Positions 28,793 to 40,340 of a DNA stretch of 64,000 nucleotides are shown piece after piece (position 1 is the stretch's first letter; every line of letters starts with the position of its first letter). Under the pieces are notes generated by a model that ran no database searches, had not been told where the DNA came from, and saw nothing but the letters and a program-made list of their open reading frames with translations. Origin of the DNA: Rutstroemia sp. NJR-2017a BVV2. Taxonomy: Eukaryota; Ascomycota; Leotiomycetes; Helotiales; Rutstroemiaceae. The stretch lies in contig NJPS01000026.1 in the NCBI GenBank assembly GCA_002946415.1, forward strand, positions 124,001-188,000. The letters run 5' to 3'. The position numbers and the translations under genes are program-made.

Positions 28793-31700
28793 ATGTCTAC
28801 CAGGTGTTGAATTGTGGAGGATGGTATGATGTGGAAGTACCATCAGCAGGAAGGAGAATACGTGGGTCTGTAGTAACGGTTGGCGCTAGAATTAGCGTGG
28901 GGAGTTTACATAACAAAATTTGATCGCCTAGCTCGGGACTTTCAATAAATACTCTTCGCTAGAATACAGTGTATTTAGGCTACGGTCGCAAATCGTTTTA
29001 TGATGATGTACTTCTGGCTGTAGTTCACTTGCACATTCGAGGCTGAAAATATGCAGCATTGATGTCGGCTTCTAGTGAAGACCACTTCTGAGCATCTTCA
29101 TAACTCACTTCGATAAGGCATGTTATTTTTGGCTCGAATGAAGGCACTGAAGCAATGGCGGCATCATCCACAAACCCTGGAGATTAACACTGGCCTGACC
29201 TTGGGGGCCGTGTGTAACGACGCATACGAGCTGAGTGCGCATGGTAAGCGGCTCGATATTGTATCCTTCTAAGTTTTGGATGGGAGTCAATGTTAGCTTC
29301 TGGTGTCCAATGATCATGTCAATACGTGAGGTTGGTGGAGCAATTCAAAACATCAACGGAAATACTGAACTGGGCTTCAATGTTGGCCGAGGAAGTTGCT
29401 TTGTTCCTTGTCTTCAGACAAGGCCGAGAAAAGAATTACCTTGGATGCGTCCTGTGATTCTGATTTCGTAGGAATGCCAACCGCATTGCACTCTACATGG
29501 ACGGCTTTTGCTGTTCGATGTAGTAGTATGTCTGCAAGACAACATGCTCGCTCAAACTCGCTGTTCCCAAACCTTATCCAGCTATATATGAGTACCAGAA
29601 GAGCCAGTGTAGCTCCCAATCTCAAGTCAGTCTGAATCAAGCTTTCGTATCTGAGATAAGGATGAGGACAGAATATGAGCAACACAATAGCTGCACTGGA
29701 CTGCTTGAAGTCCACCACTCATCCAGTCTTCGAAGGACGCATCTTCTGGAATATATTCGATCATACACGCGACCGCAAAGGATTTAGCAGGTTGTCCTAC
29801 CCCGCATCACATAGGATGTGTATTTTCATCACGCTGATGTACAGAGGGCATAAAGTTTTGCTCTATTTTGATCTGAATGCAGATATGTCGATCGACCTTC
29901 CAGAGGGGATTGATGGAATTCTGGGGCCAAAACACACATGAAGAAAAAACATGGAGAAGATACTTTCTAAGTATCGAATAGTTTCGAATTGGGGACCCTT
30001 TGGATGGAGTTCGCCGATCAAGATATAAGGGTTTCCCTTGCAACTTGTATCGCGTCTGCTGAGGCAAAGTCTCAGAAAAGCTAGACGAAGGACAATCAAG
30101 CTCGCTAACTTCGGTACTATTATAGGACCTGTTCATCGAGCCTTTCAATTGGGCATTCTGCGCGACGAATACCTGGGTCAGGCTGGTAACTTGCTTTGGA
30201 TATATCTTGTTCAAGGAATACCGAATGTTTCAAACGCTTCGCGGCGGACATGTCGCTTGCTGCCGTCGAAAGTATACTTCGTAGTTCTTGTCCTTGGATT
30301 GATAACATTAAGTTTTGACAGCTCAAGGTCGCAAAGATACCGAAGGGAAAGCATTCCCTTTCAAGTAAAATCAACCATCTCCACAGATATCAAATGTCTC
30401 AATTGGCCTATCTACCTATGTATTTAGTTATCAGTTCAACGGGGGAAGCTGCCAAATTGGAGTCCAAGCTCTAAGGGGGGAACGTCCCCAGAAATAGTAA
30501 TTTAAGGCTGATTCCACTACAGAATAGCGGGGTCAGCGAGCGCTCTGTACCTGTATTAGGACTCCAGTATGGCAAGATATCGCATGAGTATGGGCGAAAT
30601 GTGAGGCTAACGATAATCAAATCAAACCCCTTAACAAGACCGCGGAAGGAATACGTATCCCTCAAAACGTATCGCGAAACATCTCCGAGAAGACCTGCGG
30701 CTGTATGGACGACTTATAATTTACGAAACTACTTCGGACTTGACCCATTTATGTTCTAGGATAATGCTCGTGATAAGAGATTTGCTTGAAGGGGCCAAGT
30801 CGGATAATAATAATGTGGCGGGGAATTGTCCTTATCCATGATTGAGCAAATGATACTGTAGAGTAAGCATGGCCCAATGAAACGTAGGGTTTTGCGTCTT
30901 GAGGAAGAAGCTCCACCCCCGGTCCATAAGTGGACTCATTCAAACATCCTACGGTTTTCTGCTTGCCGTACAAAAATACGAAAAGTTTTATCCGTTATGC
31001 TCATTCTGCAACGAGTCTCTGGATCTTGTACCATGGCTTTTCCACCTTTTTGCATGTGGAAGGCTTTAGGCTTGTTCAAATTAGCCCTTCATCTACCGAC
31101 CACTGAGAGTTATTAGCGTTTATCTATACTTTACGCCCATGACCACTAGCTTCTAGTACGGTATCGCCATATCAACACTCTCACTATCTCACCATCCTCA
31201 ACACAAGGTTTACTAGACGAGCACGACGGGATCACCGAGGGGCACCGTATCTTTCCACCCTTCCCCTACATGCAGTATGATGCATTGGGTCCAGTCCAGT
31301 GCTGGTTTGCCCGCGTGGTAAATAGCTCCACGCTTACCCCCCACTGCCCTCTTAGCGGTGCATCGGCCATCTGGGAACGAGATATACTAAAGTAGATTTG
31401 TGCTATGGATTCCTCGATCAAATCGATAAGCACAAATCAAATCTTTGACTAGTGTTACGTAACGGGCAACTACTTAGCAGATACTTACTGCATTGCCCAG
31501 GTTTCTCCGTCGTCCTGCGTACAGGCAGTGTACCTCTTGTAAACACTTTCTTCAAGGGTCTGATGTCTAAAGAGTTTTCTGACTTGCCAAGAAACTATAA
31601 AGTCCAAATCATGATTGAAGAGACTACGAGGGTTTGATTTGAATAACCAGGCTTCTAGGTTTCTACCTTTTCGAAATACACTCCTTATAAACCTTGAATT

Positions 31701-31858
31701 CTCCCCCGTGGAAGTGAATTTGGGTTCTGACTGTGGAAGACACACTTTTTTTAACTTTGGGACAAGGGAAATTTGGTTGCTTTATGACTGCATGGTTGAC
31801 GATTGCATTTAATTCCGATCTATATTCCTGACGATTCATCAACATCAACAACGTCAAC
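28793..31858. other. 3.1-kb gene-free region, possible relics
   Basis: No intact gene is supported. A minus-strand open frame at 29377-29718 has two hydrophobic stretches, and short open segments flank it in other frames, so a decayed membrane-protein gene is conceivable but not shown. The right end contains the promoter of the permease at 31859. Confidence 0.45.
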
Positions 31859-33672
31859 ATGGCCGAAACAAACAACACACCCGGCGGGATGTTCGAATCC
31901 AAACACACCGGCAGCGAAGTCCCAGGAGGAGTGGCTCGTACACGATCTCGCGTTCATGCGGAGGAACTCGCCGCTGCTGATGCGCAACTCGCAGAGCAAT
32001 TTGGATATAAACCTGTATTTAAGAGAGAGTTTGGATATCTGTCGACGTTCTCTTTCGCGGTCAGCATCAGTGGTTTATTCGCCACGACTATGACCACTTT
32101 CTCCTACCCACTGTATGCCGGTGGATCTGCTTCTGCTGTCTGGTGTTGGTTGATATCTGGCGCGGGCTGTATGTGCATTGCTGTAAGTATTTCCTTGCGA
32201 TAGAGGGGTTAACATTGCCTCGGTCTAAAAAAGGTGCTGACTATGTCGTAGTTATCGGTCGCTGAGCTGGTCTCCGCTTATCCTACCTCTGGTGGTCTCT
32301 ACTTCACGATATCGCGACTTGCTCCACAAACCTGGGTTCCGTCTATTAGCTGGGTTACGGGTTGGCTAAATTTGCTTGGACAAGTCGCGGGTGTAGCCTC
32401 GTCGCAATATGGTGCTGCGCAGATGCTTCTTGCGGCTGTCGCAATCGGCAAGGACTTCGATTACGAAATTACTGCAAATACAACGGTTGGAGTGATGGCC
32501 GCTTTAATGGTTCTTACTGGGCTCGTGAACTCTTTGTCGACTTACTGGATGGAGAAAATGACCAAATCCTACGTTATCTTCCATATCCTCATTTTGGTCT
32601 CGTGCTGTATTGCTCTTTTGGTCAAGACATCAAACAAACACGACGCGAAATACGTCTTCACTGACGTTGAATCGACCTCTGGCTGGACTCCGGTAGGATG
32701 GAGTTTCTTGTTCGGATTCCTCTCTGTCTCGTGGACCATGACTGACTATGATGCGACTGCTCATATCACTGAAGAGTAAGCATCTCCCCTATCTTCTAGT
32801 GTGTGGAGGCTGACAATAAATCCAGGATCGATGAGCCAGAAAAGAAAGCGCCTTGGGCCATTTCTATGGCTATGCTTTTCACCTACGTAGCTGGATGGTT
32901 ATTCAACATCGTCTTGTGTTTCTGCATGGGAGATCCAGCCGACATTCTTCGCACAACCATTGGTCAACCAGTTGCTCAACTCTTTTACAACAGCTTAGGA
33001 AAGGGTGGCGCAATCTTTTATACCGTTTGCGGCTTTATCATTTTGGAGTTCGTTTGCTGGACTGCTATGGTAAGTGCTCTCAACCCTGGATCATGGTAAA
33101 ATAGGCTGACCGTCTTCTAGCAAGCTCTAGCTCGTACCGTTTTTGCTTTCTCCCGTGATAGACTTGTTCCATTCTCAAATGTGTGGACTAAAATCATGCC
33201 ATTGACCGGAACGCCCATCGCAGCTGTCTGGATCTCCGTCTTCCTTTGCATTGCTATCAACCTGATTGGTCTCGGTTCCTACACAGCCATTTCCGGAGTG
33301 TTCAACGTTTGTGCCATTGCCTTGGACTGGAGCTACTGCATTCCGATCTTCTGCAAACTCTTCTCCGGAAAGTTCGAACCAGGTCCATGGCATATGGGCA
33401 AGTTCAGCACAATCGTTAATGCGTGGGCTTGTATCTGGACCTTCTTCGTCACTATTATCTTCATCCTCCCAACCGTTCGACCAGTGACTGCGCTCAACAT
33501 GAACTATGCGATAGCTTTCCTCGCGTTGATTTTGATCTTCTCTACAATCTACTGGTACATATCCGGCAAGAAGTTCTACACCGGACCCATCATCGAAGCT
33601 GTATCGGACGATTATGGCAGAAATTCTTCGGACAGAGATTCGAGGCAGGAGAAGGTGACAAGCAAATCATGA
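31859..33672 (+). CDS. Amino acid/choline transporter (ACT) family permease
   Basis: Four exons (31859-32182, 32252-32775, 32826-33069, 33121-33672) encode 547 residues with about twelve hydrophobic segments. The N-terminal FGYKPVFKREFGYLSTFSFA, the following SGLFATTMTTFSYPLYAGG and the later LSVAELVSAYPTSGGLYF are the conserved first helices of the fungal ACT branch of the APC superfamily, the group that holds the yeast GABA permease Uga4 and choline permease Hnm1. The helix with YDATAHITEE is also diagnostic. It should be a plasma-membrane or vacuolar proton symporter for an amino acid, GABA or choline; the exact substrate cannot be read from sequence. The hydrophilic C-tail is short and Ser/Asp-rich. 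The permease downstream at 35151 belongs to a different family. Confidence 0.92.
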
Positions 33673-35150
33673 GGTGGGTATGATTGTTAGATGCAGATCA
33701 TGATTGATGTGTGATGAGTGCGATGTCTCATGCCATTTGCGCCCGCGGCCACAAGGGAAGGATTCAAAGCCATTGCGACTATGCGTGCGTACGTGTGTGT
33801 ATATTGGTGTGGGGGATTTATTTTCATTGTTCGAGATACCAGGATTCTTCCCATTGCTACCAGCCATCGCGCCTATTACAATATAAGAAAGTCATATACC
33901 AAAGCACCAGTTTTATCTTTGGAGGGTGGACAGGACGGACAGGGCCGGTTTACCGCTTCCCATGAGATGAGATACCTGATGAGTTTTCTCGTGAAAACAT
34001 TTTTGATCATCGTGATGCTTCCTCTTTCACAAGGCAGTGGAAGATAGCCTTCGACGAATATCTAGAAGCATTTCGAAAGATGCTCTAACGGTTATACGTG
34101 TAAGATGACTTCATCTGACTGTAACCTGCGAGGTCAAAATCTTCATTGCAACTGTTCTCAAACCAACCATTTTCACCGTATTTCGTACCCTTACACGGAA
34201 ATCGATGCAGTCTAATGCGCCACTACGAAGTCAAAATCCGCCTTCTGGGTCACCAAAAGGTCCCGCCCCTTCTCCGCCAATGACGACTTAGCCTAGCATG
34301 GTCGTTGCGCCGGCAATTTCTTACTCAGCTGGTACCAGTGGGTGGATATTCGCCGGACTCCGCCAAAACTTGGTAGTGGCCCTTCCTTTACCGAAGCCAA
34401 ACTCCACAAAAATGAAAAATTTCTGACAAACCGCAAATGAAAAGTTTGAAAATCTTAGCACATGAATTACTGCTTTCGCTCATCGAGCCCCTGCCGTGCC
34501 TGCCGAAGTCGTATGTCAAGAGCAGAGTCGATGTCTCTGTGCCTATGATACCCGCGCGGTTGACCCGATGCATGCGGACAAGTGTGGACGGAGATGAAGG
34601 GGAGGCGGAACTTCAAGCAAAATAATGCCGTTGTGCTGTGCTGTGCAGTGACTGTGTCTGGTAGCAAAGCGGGAACTAGGTGAAAATTTTCACTCGCAGC
34701 GCAACTGAATGGTTTTATGGTAGGCGCATCTCTTTCCCCATCTAGACCCGGATTTTCCTTTCACAAAGCATACCAACCAAGGAGTTTGTATTGTTCATTC
34801 TTGTTAGTGAAGGATTGAGGGTTTGCCTCTTATCAGTCTATTTGCTCCAAGATAGCTATACTAGCTTCGCGCGAAATTTTCGACTACCTTGCTGGCTTTA
34901 CCGTTCTTTCGAGGTTTAGGGCTCGTTATATACTGTTCTGGTTCCCCATCGTATCTGTCTGTTTTTTTAGTGTGCAGTTGGGTTGTTTTATGAAAAGGAA
35001 CAGAAAGACCATTGAAGTGACGTAACATCATACCCTGCTGCCGGATCGTTGTTGAAGTTGTGAAAAGAAGAACGGACATATACACCTAGGTGATTGGGAG
35101 AGGCAAGGATTGAGTCAGATCGGACATTGGCAAAGGGCCGCGAAAGGAAG
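33673..35150. other. Intergenic between the two permeases
   Basis: These 1.5 kb hold the 3' flank of the first permease and the promoter of the second. No gene or repeat of note is seen. Confidence 0.55.
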
Positions 35151-36871
35151 ATGAGCCCCGATTATGAGGTGAAGGATGAGATCAAGCAGAGTGCCCCCAC
35201 GGAGATGAAGAAGGATTCGGCTTCCGGAAACTCGACGGACGATGCGGAGAAGAATATCCAGGTCGGGTCGGGCCCGGAGTTGCAGAGGAGGCTGAAGTCG
35301 AGACATTTGCAGATGATTGCTATTGGTTCGTTGGCACTGCTTACTTACTTCATAGTGTTCCAAGCACTAATCATCACACAGGTGGCACAATTGGCACAGG
35401 TCTCTTCATAGGATCCGGTTCTGCGATTGCGAATTCTGGTCCAGCGGGTGCGCTCATCGCATATGCATTCGTAGGAACTCTCGTCTACAGCGTCATGATG
35501 TCGCTGGGTGAGATGGCTACTTTCATTCCGATCCCAGGAGCTTTCACTCTCTACGCCGCACGCTTCATCGACCCCTCGCTCGGCTTCTCTATGGGATGGA
35601 TCTACTGGTTTTCATGGGCCATCACCTACGCACTCGAACTCACCGCTACCGGTCTCATCATCCAATACTGGGCGCCGCAACTTAACATCGGAATCTTCAT
35701 CGGCGTCTTCTGGGTTGTCATCACAGCTGTCAATTTCCTCCCCGTCAGCTTTTACGGTGAGATCGAATTCTACTTCAGTCTCGTGAAAGTCATCACGGTG
35801 CTAGGTTTCCTCATCTTCGGTATCTGCATCGACGCCGGCGCTGGACAACATGGATATCTTGGTTTCCACACCTGGGGCAGTCCCGGCGCTTTCGCTCCTT
35901 ACCTTATCGATCCTAGCAATCCAGTTGCGAAATTCGTCGGTTTCTGGGCTGTGCTCATCCAAGCTGGTTTCTCGTATCAGGGAACTGAACTCGTTGGTAT
36001 TGCAGCAGGTGAGACGGAAAACCCACGCAAGAACGTACCGGCCGCTATTAGAAAGACATTCTTCCGCATCCTGTTTTTCTTCATCGGCACCATCTTCTTC
36101 ATCGGTCTCCTCGTCCCATACGATAACGAACAGCTACTTTCCGGTAGCAGCGACGCAACTGCCAGCCCCTTCGTCATTGCCGCCCAACTGGCCGGGATCA
36201 AAGTCCTCCCCGGCCTCATCAACGCCGTGCTCCTGTTCGTAGTCCTCTCCGCCGCAAACTCAAACGTTTATTCCGGCTCTCGTATTCTCGTCGGTCTCGC
36301 AGAAGGCAACTCAGCGCCTAAATTCTTCCTCAAGACCACCCGTTCCGGCGTCCCTTATTACGCCGTCGCGTTCTCCGCATCTTTCGGTCTTCTTGCTTTC
36401 ATGAACGAATCTACCGGTGGAGGAGTCGCTTTCGAATGGCTACAAAATATCACCGCAGTGGCGGGTTTCATTACATGGGCGTGTATCAACGCATGCCATA
36501 TCCAATTCATGCGCATCTTGAAATCCAGGGGCATCAGCCGTGATCGCTTACCATACAAATCGTTCTGGCAACCCTGGTTTGCGTGGTATGGATTGGTATT
36601 TAACATTCTGATCATTTTGACACAGGGCTTCACCGCATGGATTCCGGAATTCAACACCAAGGCTTTCTTTGTTGCGTATGTTAGTCTGATCATTTTTGTC
36701 GTGGCTTATGTAGGCCATAAGGTGGTGACGCGCTCGAGCTTTGTGAAGGTCGAGGATGCGGATATTGATACGGGGTGTATGGGGTTGGAAGACCCGGAGG
36801 TGGTGAGCTGGGAAGCGGTTGAGAATGAGCGGAGGGGGGTTTGGGGTAAGGTAGTGGACTTTTTCTGCTAG
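35151..36871 (+). CDS. Amino-acid permease, YAT family
   Basis: Two exons (35151-35325, 35382-36871) encode 554 residues. A charged cytoplasmic N-terminus of about 50 residues leads to LKSRHLQMIAIGGTIGTGLF, the hallmark first helix of yeast amino-acid transporters (Gap1, Dip5, Can1 relatives). SLGEMATFIPIPGAF and GFSMGWIYWFSW follow, the conserved helices 2 and 3 of the family. About twelve membrane segments are visible. It should be a plasma-membrane proton-coupled importer of amino acids; specificity is not deducible. The acidic C-tail (VEDADIDTG) and N-terminal lysines are typical sites for ubiquitin-dependent turnover in this family, which is an inference. The single intron interrupts the GGTIGTG motif. 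An upstream in-frame methionine is not conserved, so the ATG at 35151 is preferred. Confidence 0.93.
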
Positions 36872-39023
36872 GAAGTAGGAGAGATGATAGAGGGTAGGGA
36901 ATGATGATTGATTTCATTAGCACGAGGAATAGGAGAGCTGGTATTATGGCGTTTGGAATATAACGTCATATTTGAAGTCCAGCCTCCTATTCCGAGTCTA
37001 ACGAGTTTTACGAATTGGGGACAGATATGAATGGGCATACGATACGCTCGGGGAGCTGGGACGTGAGAGGGTTATGATGGGATGGTATTATGTATGATGT
37101 CTGTACAGATTATAATATTATATAGGAAATCCAGCCTTAATTCATACTCTCGGGTGTATTGCTGCTTCTGGTGGTGCAAACGGAGATCGTAAAGAGAAAA
37201 ACGACCGTATATTCGAGCTCCTGATTATTCCACATGAAGCTGATTCGGTAGCGACTATTACCAAATGGGAGTGAGTTTCCTTCTCGTGCTGATGATCCAT
37301 ACATAACCAGTCCATTCCTGGATTGCATCTTGCTTAACCAGTGGCTTCACGGGCGTCCGTCCTTCTTGACTTGGAGGGCTGACTTGACACATTATCGACT
37401 CCCAGGTTAGTTGATAGTAGTTCACGTCGCGATAAGTAACGACAGACTTATTCTTTACATGAAGTGGATGGAGCAGGATGGGAATCAACGGCATGACGTT
37501 AGAGCACCGTGCTCGGCTTGGCAAGCCTGTAGACCGCTGAACTAATATTTTCTCCTCTCGAACCCCATTATCTTCAACTTCACCATACCACAGACACTCA
37601 ATTCTCAGCACCACAACTTTATTCTGCTTCTCATTAACATCAATGCGATGCCCAGTCGAACAATGTCGTCTCAGCCGTTTGACGCCACTTGCGCCTCCCG
37701 CAGGTTTCAGCCACATGAACTTCCGCCCTGTACAGACCGTACAACATAGCGGAAACGCGATGGCTCCGCACAACTTGTATATCTACAAAACCCCGGATTC
37801 ATTGACGGCCGAAGATTGCTGCATAGACGGAAATCTACGAACATAACACCAGATCGGAAGTCCCTGAAGGATAGAAGAGAACATCTGTCCATTGAATCCG
37901 ACACCGACACAAACACTCCAGATTACACAAGCCAATGCAATGCACACACAATGCACACACAATGCACGCACAACGTTGACTCTCTGCATCCGACACGGAG
38001 AAGTTCTACAAGGGCTCGGGGGAAGCTACTAAGCTTACGAGACCGCAGCAATGGACGCGCAGGAACAGACAAACAACGGTGATGGAGCAGGGCTTGAACT
38101 CGGCGTACACAATTTTGTTGGTGAACACCGGCACATCCCTGGTCTTTGTATGACCTACGACGCCTTACAACGTTCCATGCGCATACTCTAGCACGACATA
38201 TCTCACCACAATACGAGGTCCCATTCTTTCTTCCTTCACGATATTTGACATTCAATAGCGCTATGCGGACATACGTGTCGGAGAATTGAGGAACCCTCCT
38301 CTATATCGTTGGGATATGGTACTTCCGAATTGAAGTGGTAAGATTATGTGAACTACGAATACGAAGCAATTCCGGTGCAAGGATAGGATGTATGTCAAAA
38401 ATCGATATATCTGTATGCGGGGGACAGACGGACGGACCGTTGTATCGGGGTAGGTTGGGGATTTTATTGATTTTCATGCTGTGTAGCGGAATACAGAGGG
38501 AAGATGAGGGTCTCAGTGAGAATGGACCGCGGATGATCGGTAGTGGAGAATGGATGTGAGACGGGAGGCTGTGGGACGATAATGAAGGGGATGAATGATG
38601 CCGTGGCTGATCTGATGGTGAGGTAGGTCTGGAGGGGTGAGATGTTCTCTGGAACGGACATTGGAGGATATTCTTCTCGGACAATTAGCTTTAGAGGTAG
38701 GGACTTTGGTTCATTATGTCTTTATCACTCGTTTGCGAGATTTTACTCTTTTTCCGTTCAAGAGCATTGTCTTTTCTTCTATACGGCTTCGATTCTTCTC
38801 TCTCAACGGATCGCTATTATATTACACACATCAAGCATTTTACTTCCAACGTTATTCCTGTCGATGCCAACCCATCCTGCAGCCAACCCATTCTACGGGC
38901 ACTTTGTCGTTCACCTAGAATTGAGGCACACGATTATTTTCCAGTTCCCCTCACAACGCCTTTGACAAAATACAGAACAGAGTCCACCCACCGAACAACC
39001 CGTCTGCTTTTTCCGCATTGACA
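36872..39023. other. Intergenic 2.2-kb region after YAT permease
   Basis: No supported gene. A minus-strand open frame of about 170 codons at 37258-37773 shows no family character. A short 11-base tandem repeat near 37.94 kb is listed separately. Confidence 0.5.
37938..37974. repeat. AATGCACACAC tandem repeat
   Basis: About three copies of an 11-base unit aatgcacacac occur; the last is altered (aatgcacgcac). Confidence 0.75.
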
Positions 39024-39326
39024 TCACCTCCCCGAGCATATAATTGCATACCTATGGCCCTTCACCAACCCCCGTCTTTTCCCACAACATCCATCTCGAC
39101 ACTTATTCGAATCCGTGCTCGGCTGTGATCGCCACCACAAAATACCAACAAAGCATATAACCCAAAGTAGTAGAATGTATAGGTAATATGTATCGTTGGT
39201 ATGGTCCTCACGAGGGGATCGGTGGCCGTATGATATGGGTGTCTGCTGTTTTGAGATGTGTGTGTAGCGGTAGGGTGAGATTGGCTCGGAAGGTGGTGGA
39301 TAAAGGTTGAGCGGTGGAGGCGGCAT
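39024..39326 (-). CDS. Possible small single-pass membrane protein (hypothetical)
   Basis: A minus-strand frame of 100 codons starts at an ATG in the context caccATGC. It encodes a Pro-rich N-terminal half (PPPPLNLYPPP), then one strongly hydrophobic segment of about 19 residues (YYLYILLLWVICFVGILWW), then a short Cys/Lys/Arg-rich tail. This would suit a small single-pass membrane protein. I recognise no family and the region otherwise lacks genes. The hydrophobic stretch could arise by chance in C/T-rich DNA. An upstream frame (39208-39549) overlaps its beginning in another phase. Treat it as a candidate only. Confidence 0.25.
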   Translation of the reverse strand: MPPPPLNLYPPPSEPISPYRYTHISKQQTPISYGHRSPREDHTNDTYYLYILLLWVICFVGILWWRSQPSTDSNKCRDGCCGKRRGLVKGHRYAIICSGR

Positions 39327-40340
39327 GGTGGTGCCCTGAGAGAGTTGTATGAGTCTTGGAGTTTTGGAGTTGGCTCGAATTGACTTGACTTGTCTCGGTG
39401 GTTAGAGAATCGAGTGTAGCTTGTTTGACGGGTAAGATTTCTCTGTAGGTAGGCGATAGCATCCGGTCCAGGAACGACTTTCTCATCTCAAGGTGCGCAT
39501 GTGGGTGATTAAACGTTTCAGTAAGTGCGATTGTGATTGCCATTGCCATTGTGGTTGTGGTCTGGTTATACTAGTCACTTAGGGTTTCCCTCTAGACGGA
39601 CGGGGAAATCTTATGTCGTCGTTAGAAACAGACAAAAATTTGTTTGGTTACAATGTGTATTGTAGCTTTATTGTTAAACTACTGATTATTCAAGTGGTCG
39701 AGAATCTCGATCTCTAACCTTGTACAAATTTGTGAAATGTACGCATTTATCATGACCTTCCCGTCGCCATCACGTCGTCGCATATAAATACCCAATATCA
39801 CCTCATATCAACGGACCCATTGTCAAATTCCAGAATCCTACTGTGTTCTCAGTCCACAATGCGTATTTTCAGCAAGAAGAACAACGATTGGCCAAGTCTA
39901 CCAACTACTAAAAATGCATGCAAAACTTCCAATCTCAAGCGCAGCCCAATATCAATACCCTTCCAAACCCACAATTCTCCATAAAACAGCTCTCGTCTTC
40001 TGCCAAATATTCAAAATATCTCATTAGGCTTCTTTCCCGGATATGTATTCCTTTGCTCGAGCGCCCATTGCGATTGGATGTATGCAGCAAGGGCACTTTT
40101 TATATGTACGTCTCATTGGTTAGGCGTTGGGAGATGGATGCCCTTTCCGGCTTGTCATCCGAGGGGAATTATTTGGGGGCCAGAAGACTGTTGGAACCGA
40201 CATCGTATGTTTAAGGTTGATTGAGTATCGTGTGAAAAAACATTCACCTCTGCAACCAGTGTTCTCTTCTTACTTTGTTCCCTGCTTCCCAGACATTTAT
40301 CCAACAAACATCAACGAGAACTTCAAATCCCGTGTTGAAG
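39327..40340. other. Intergenic region before FAD monooxygenase
   Basis: About 1 kb without a supported gene. It contains a TATA-like element (39783) and, 69 bases after it, a 41-codon open frame starting at 39859 (MRIFSKKNNDWPSL...) that is not recognised. Confidence 0.45.
39783..39790 (+). promoter_or_regulatory. TATA-like element
   Basis: The string tataaata occurs at a spacing suitable for a transcript whose first ATG is at 39859, or for a long leader to the monooxygenase at 40341. The assignment is only by motif and distance. Confidence 0.25.

Noticed and set aside
37480..37560. tRNA-like stretch with a cggcttggcaagcc hairpin, a D-arm-like gttagagcac and a reverse-complement T-loop-like ggttcga
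   Set aside because: The arms are on inconsistent strands and spacing, and no acceptor or T stem can be paired, so no tRNA is called.
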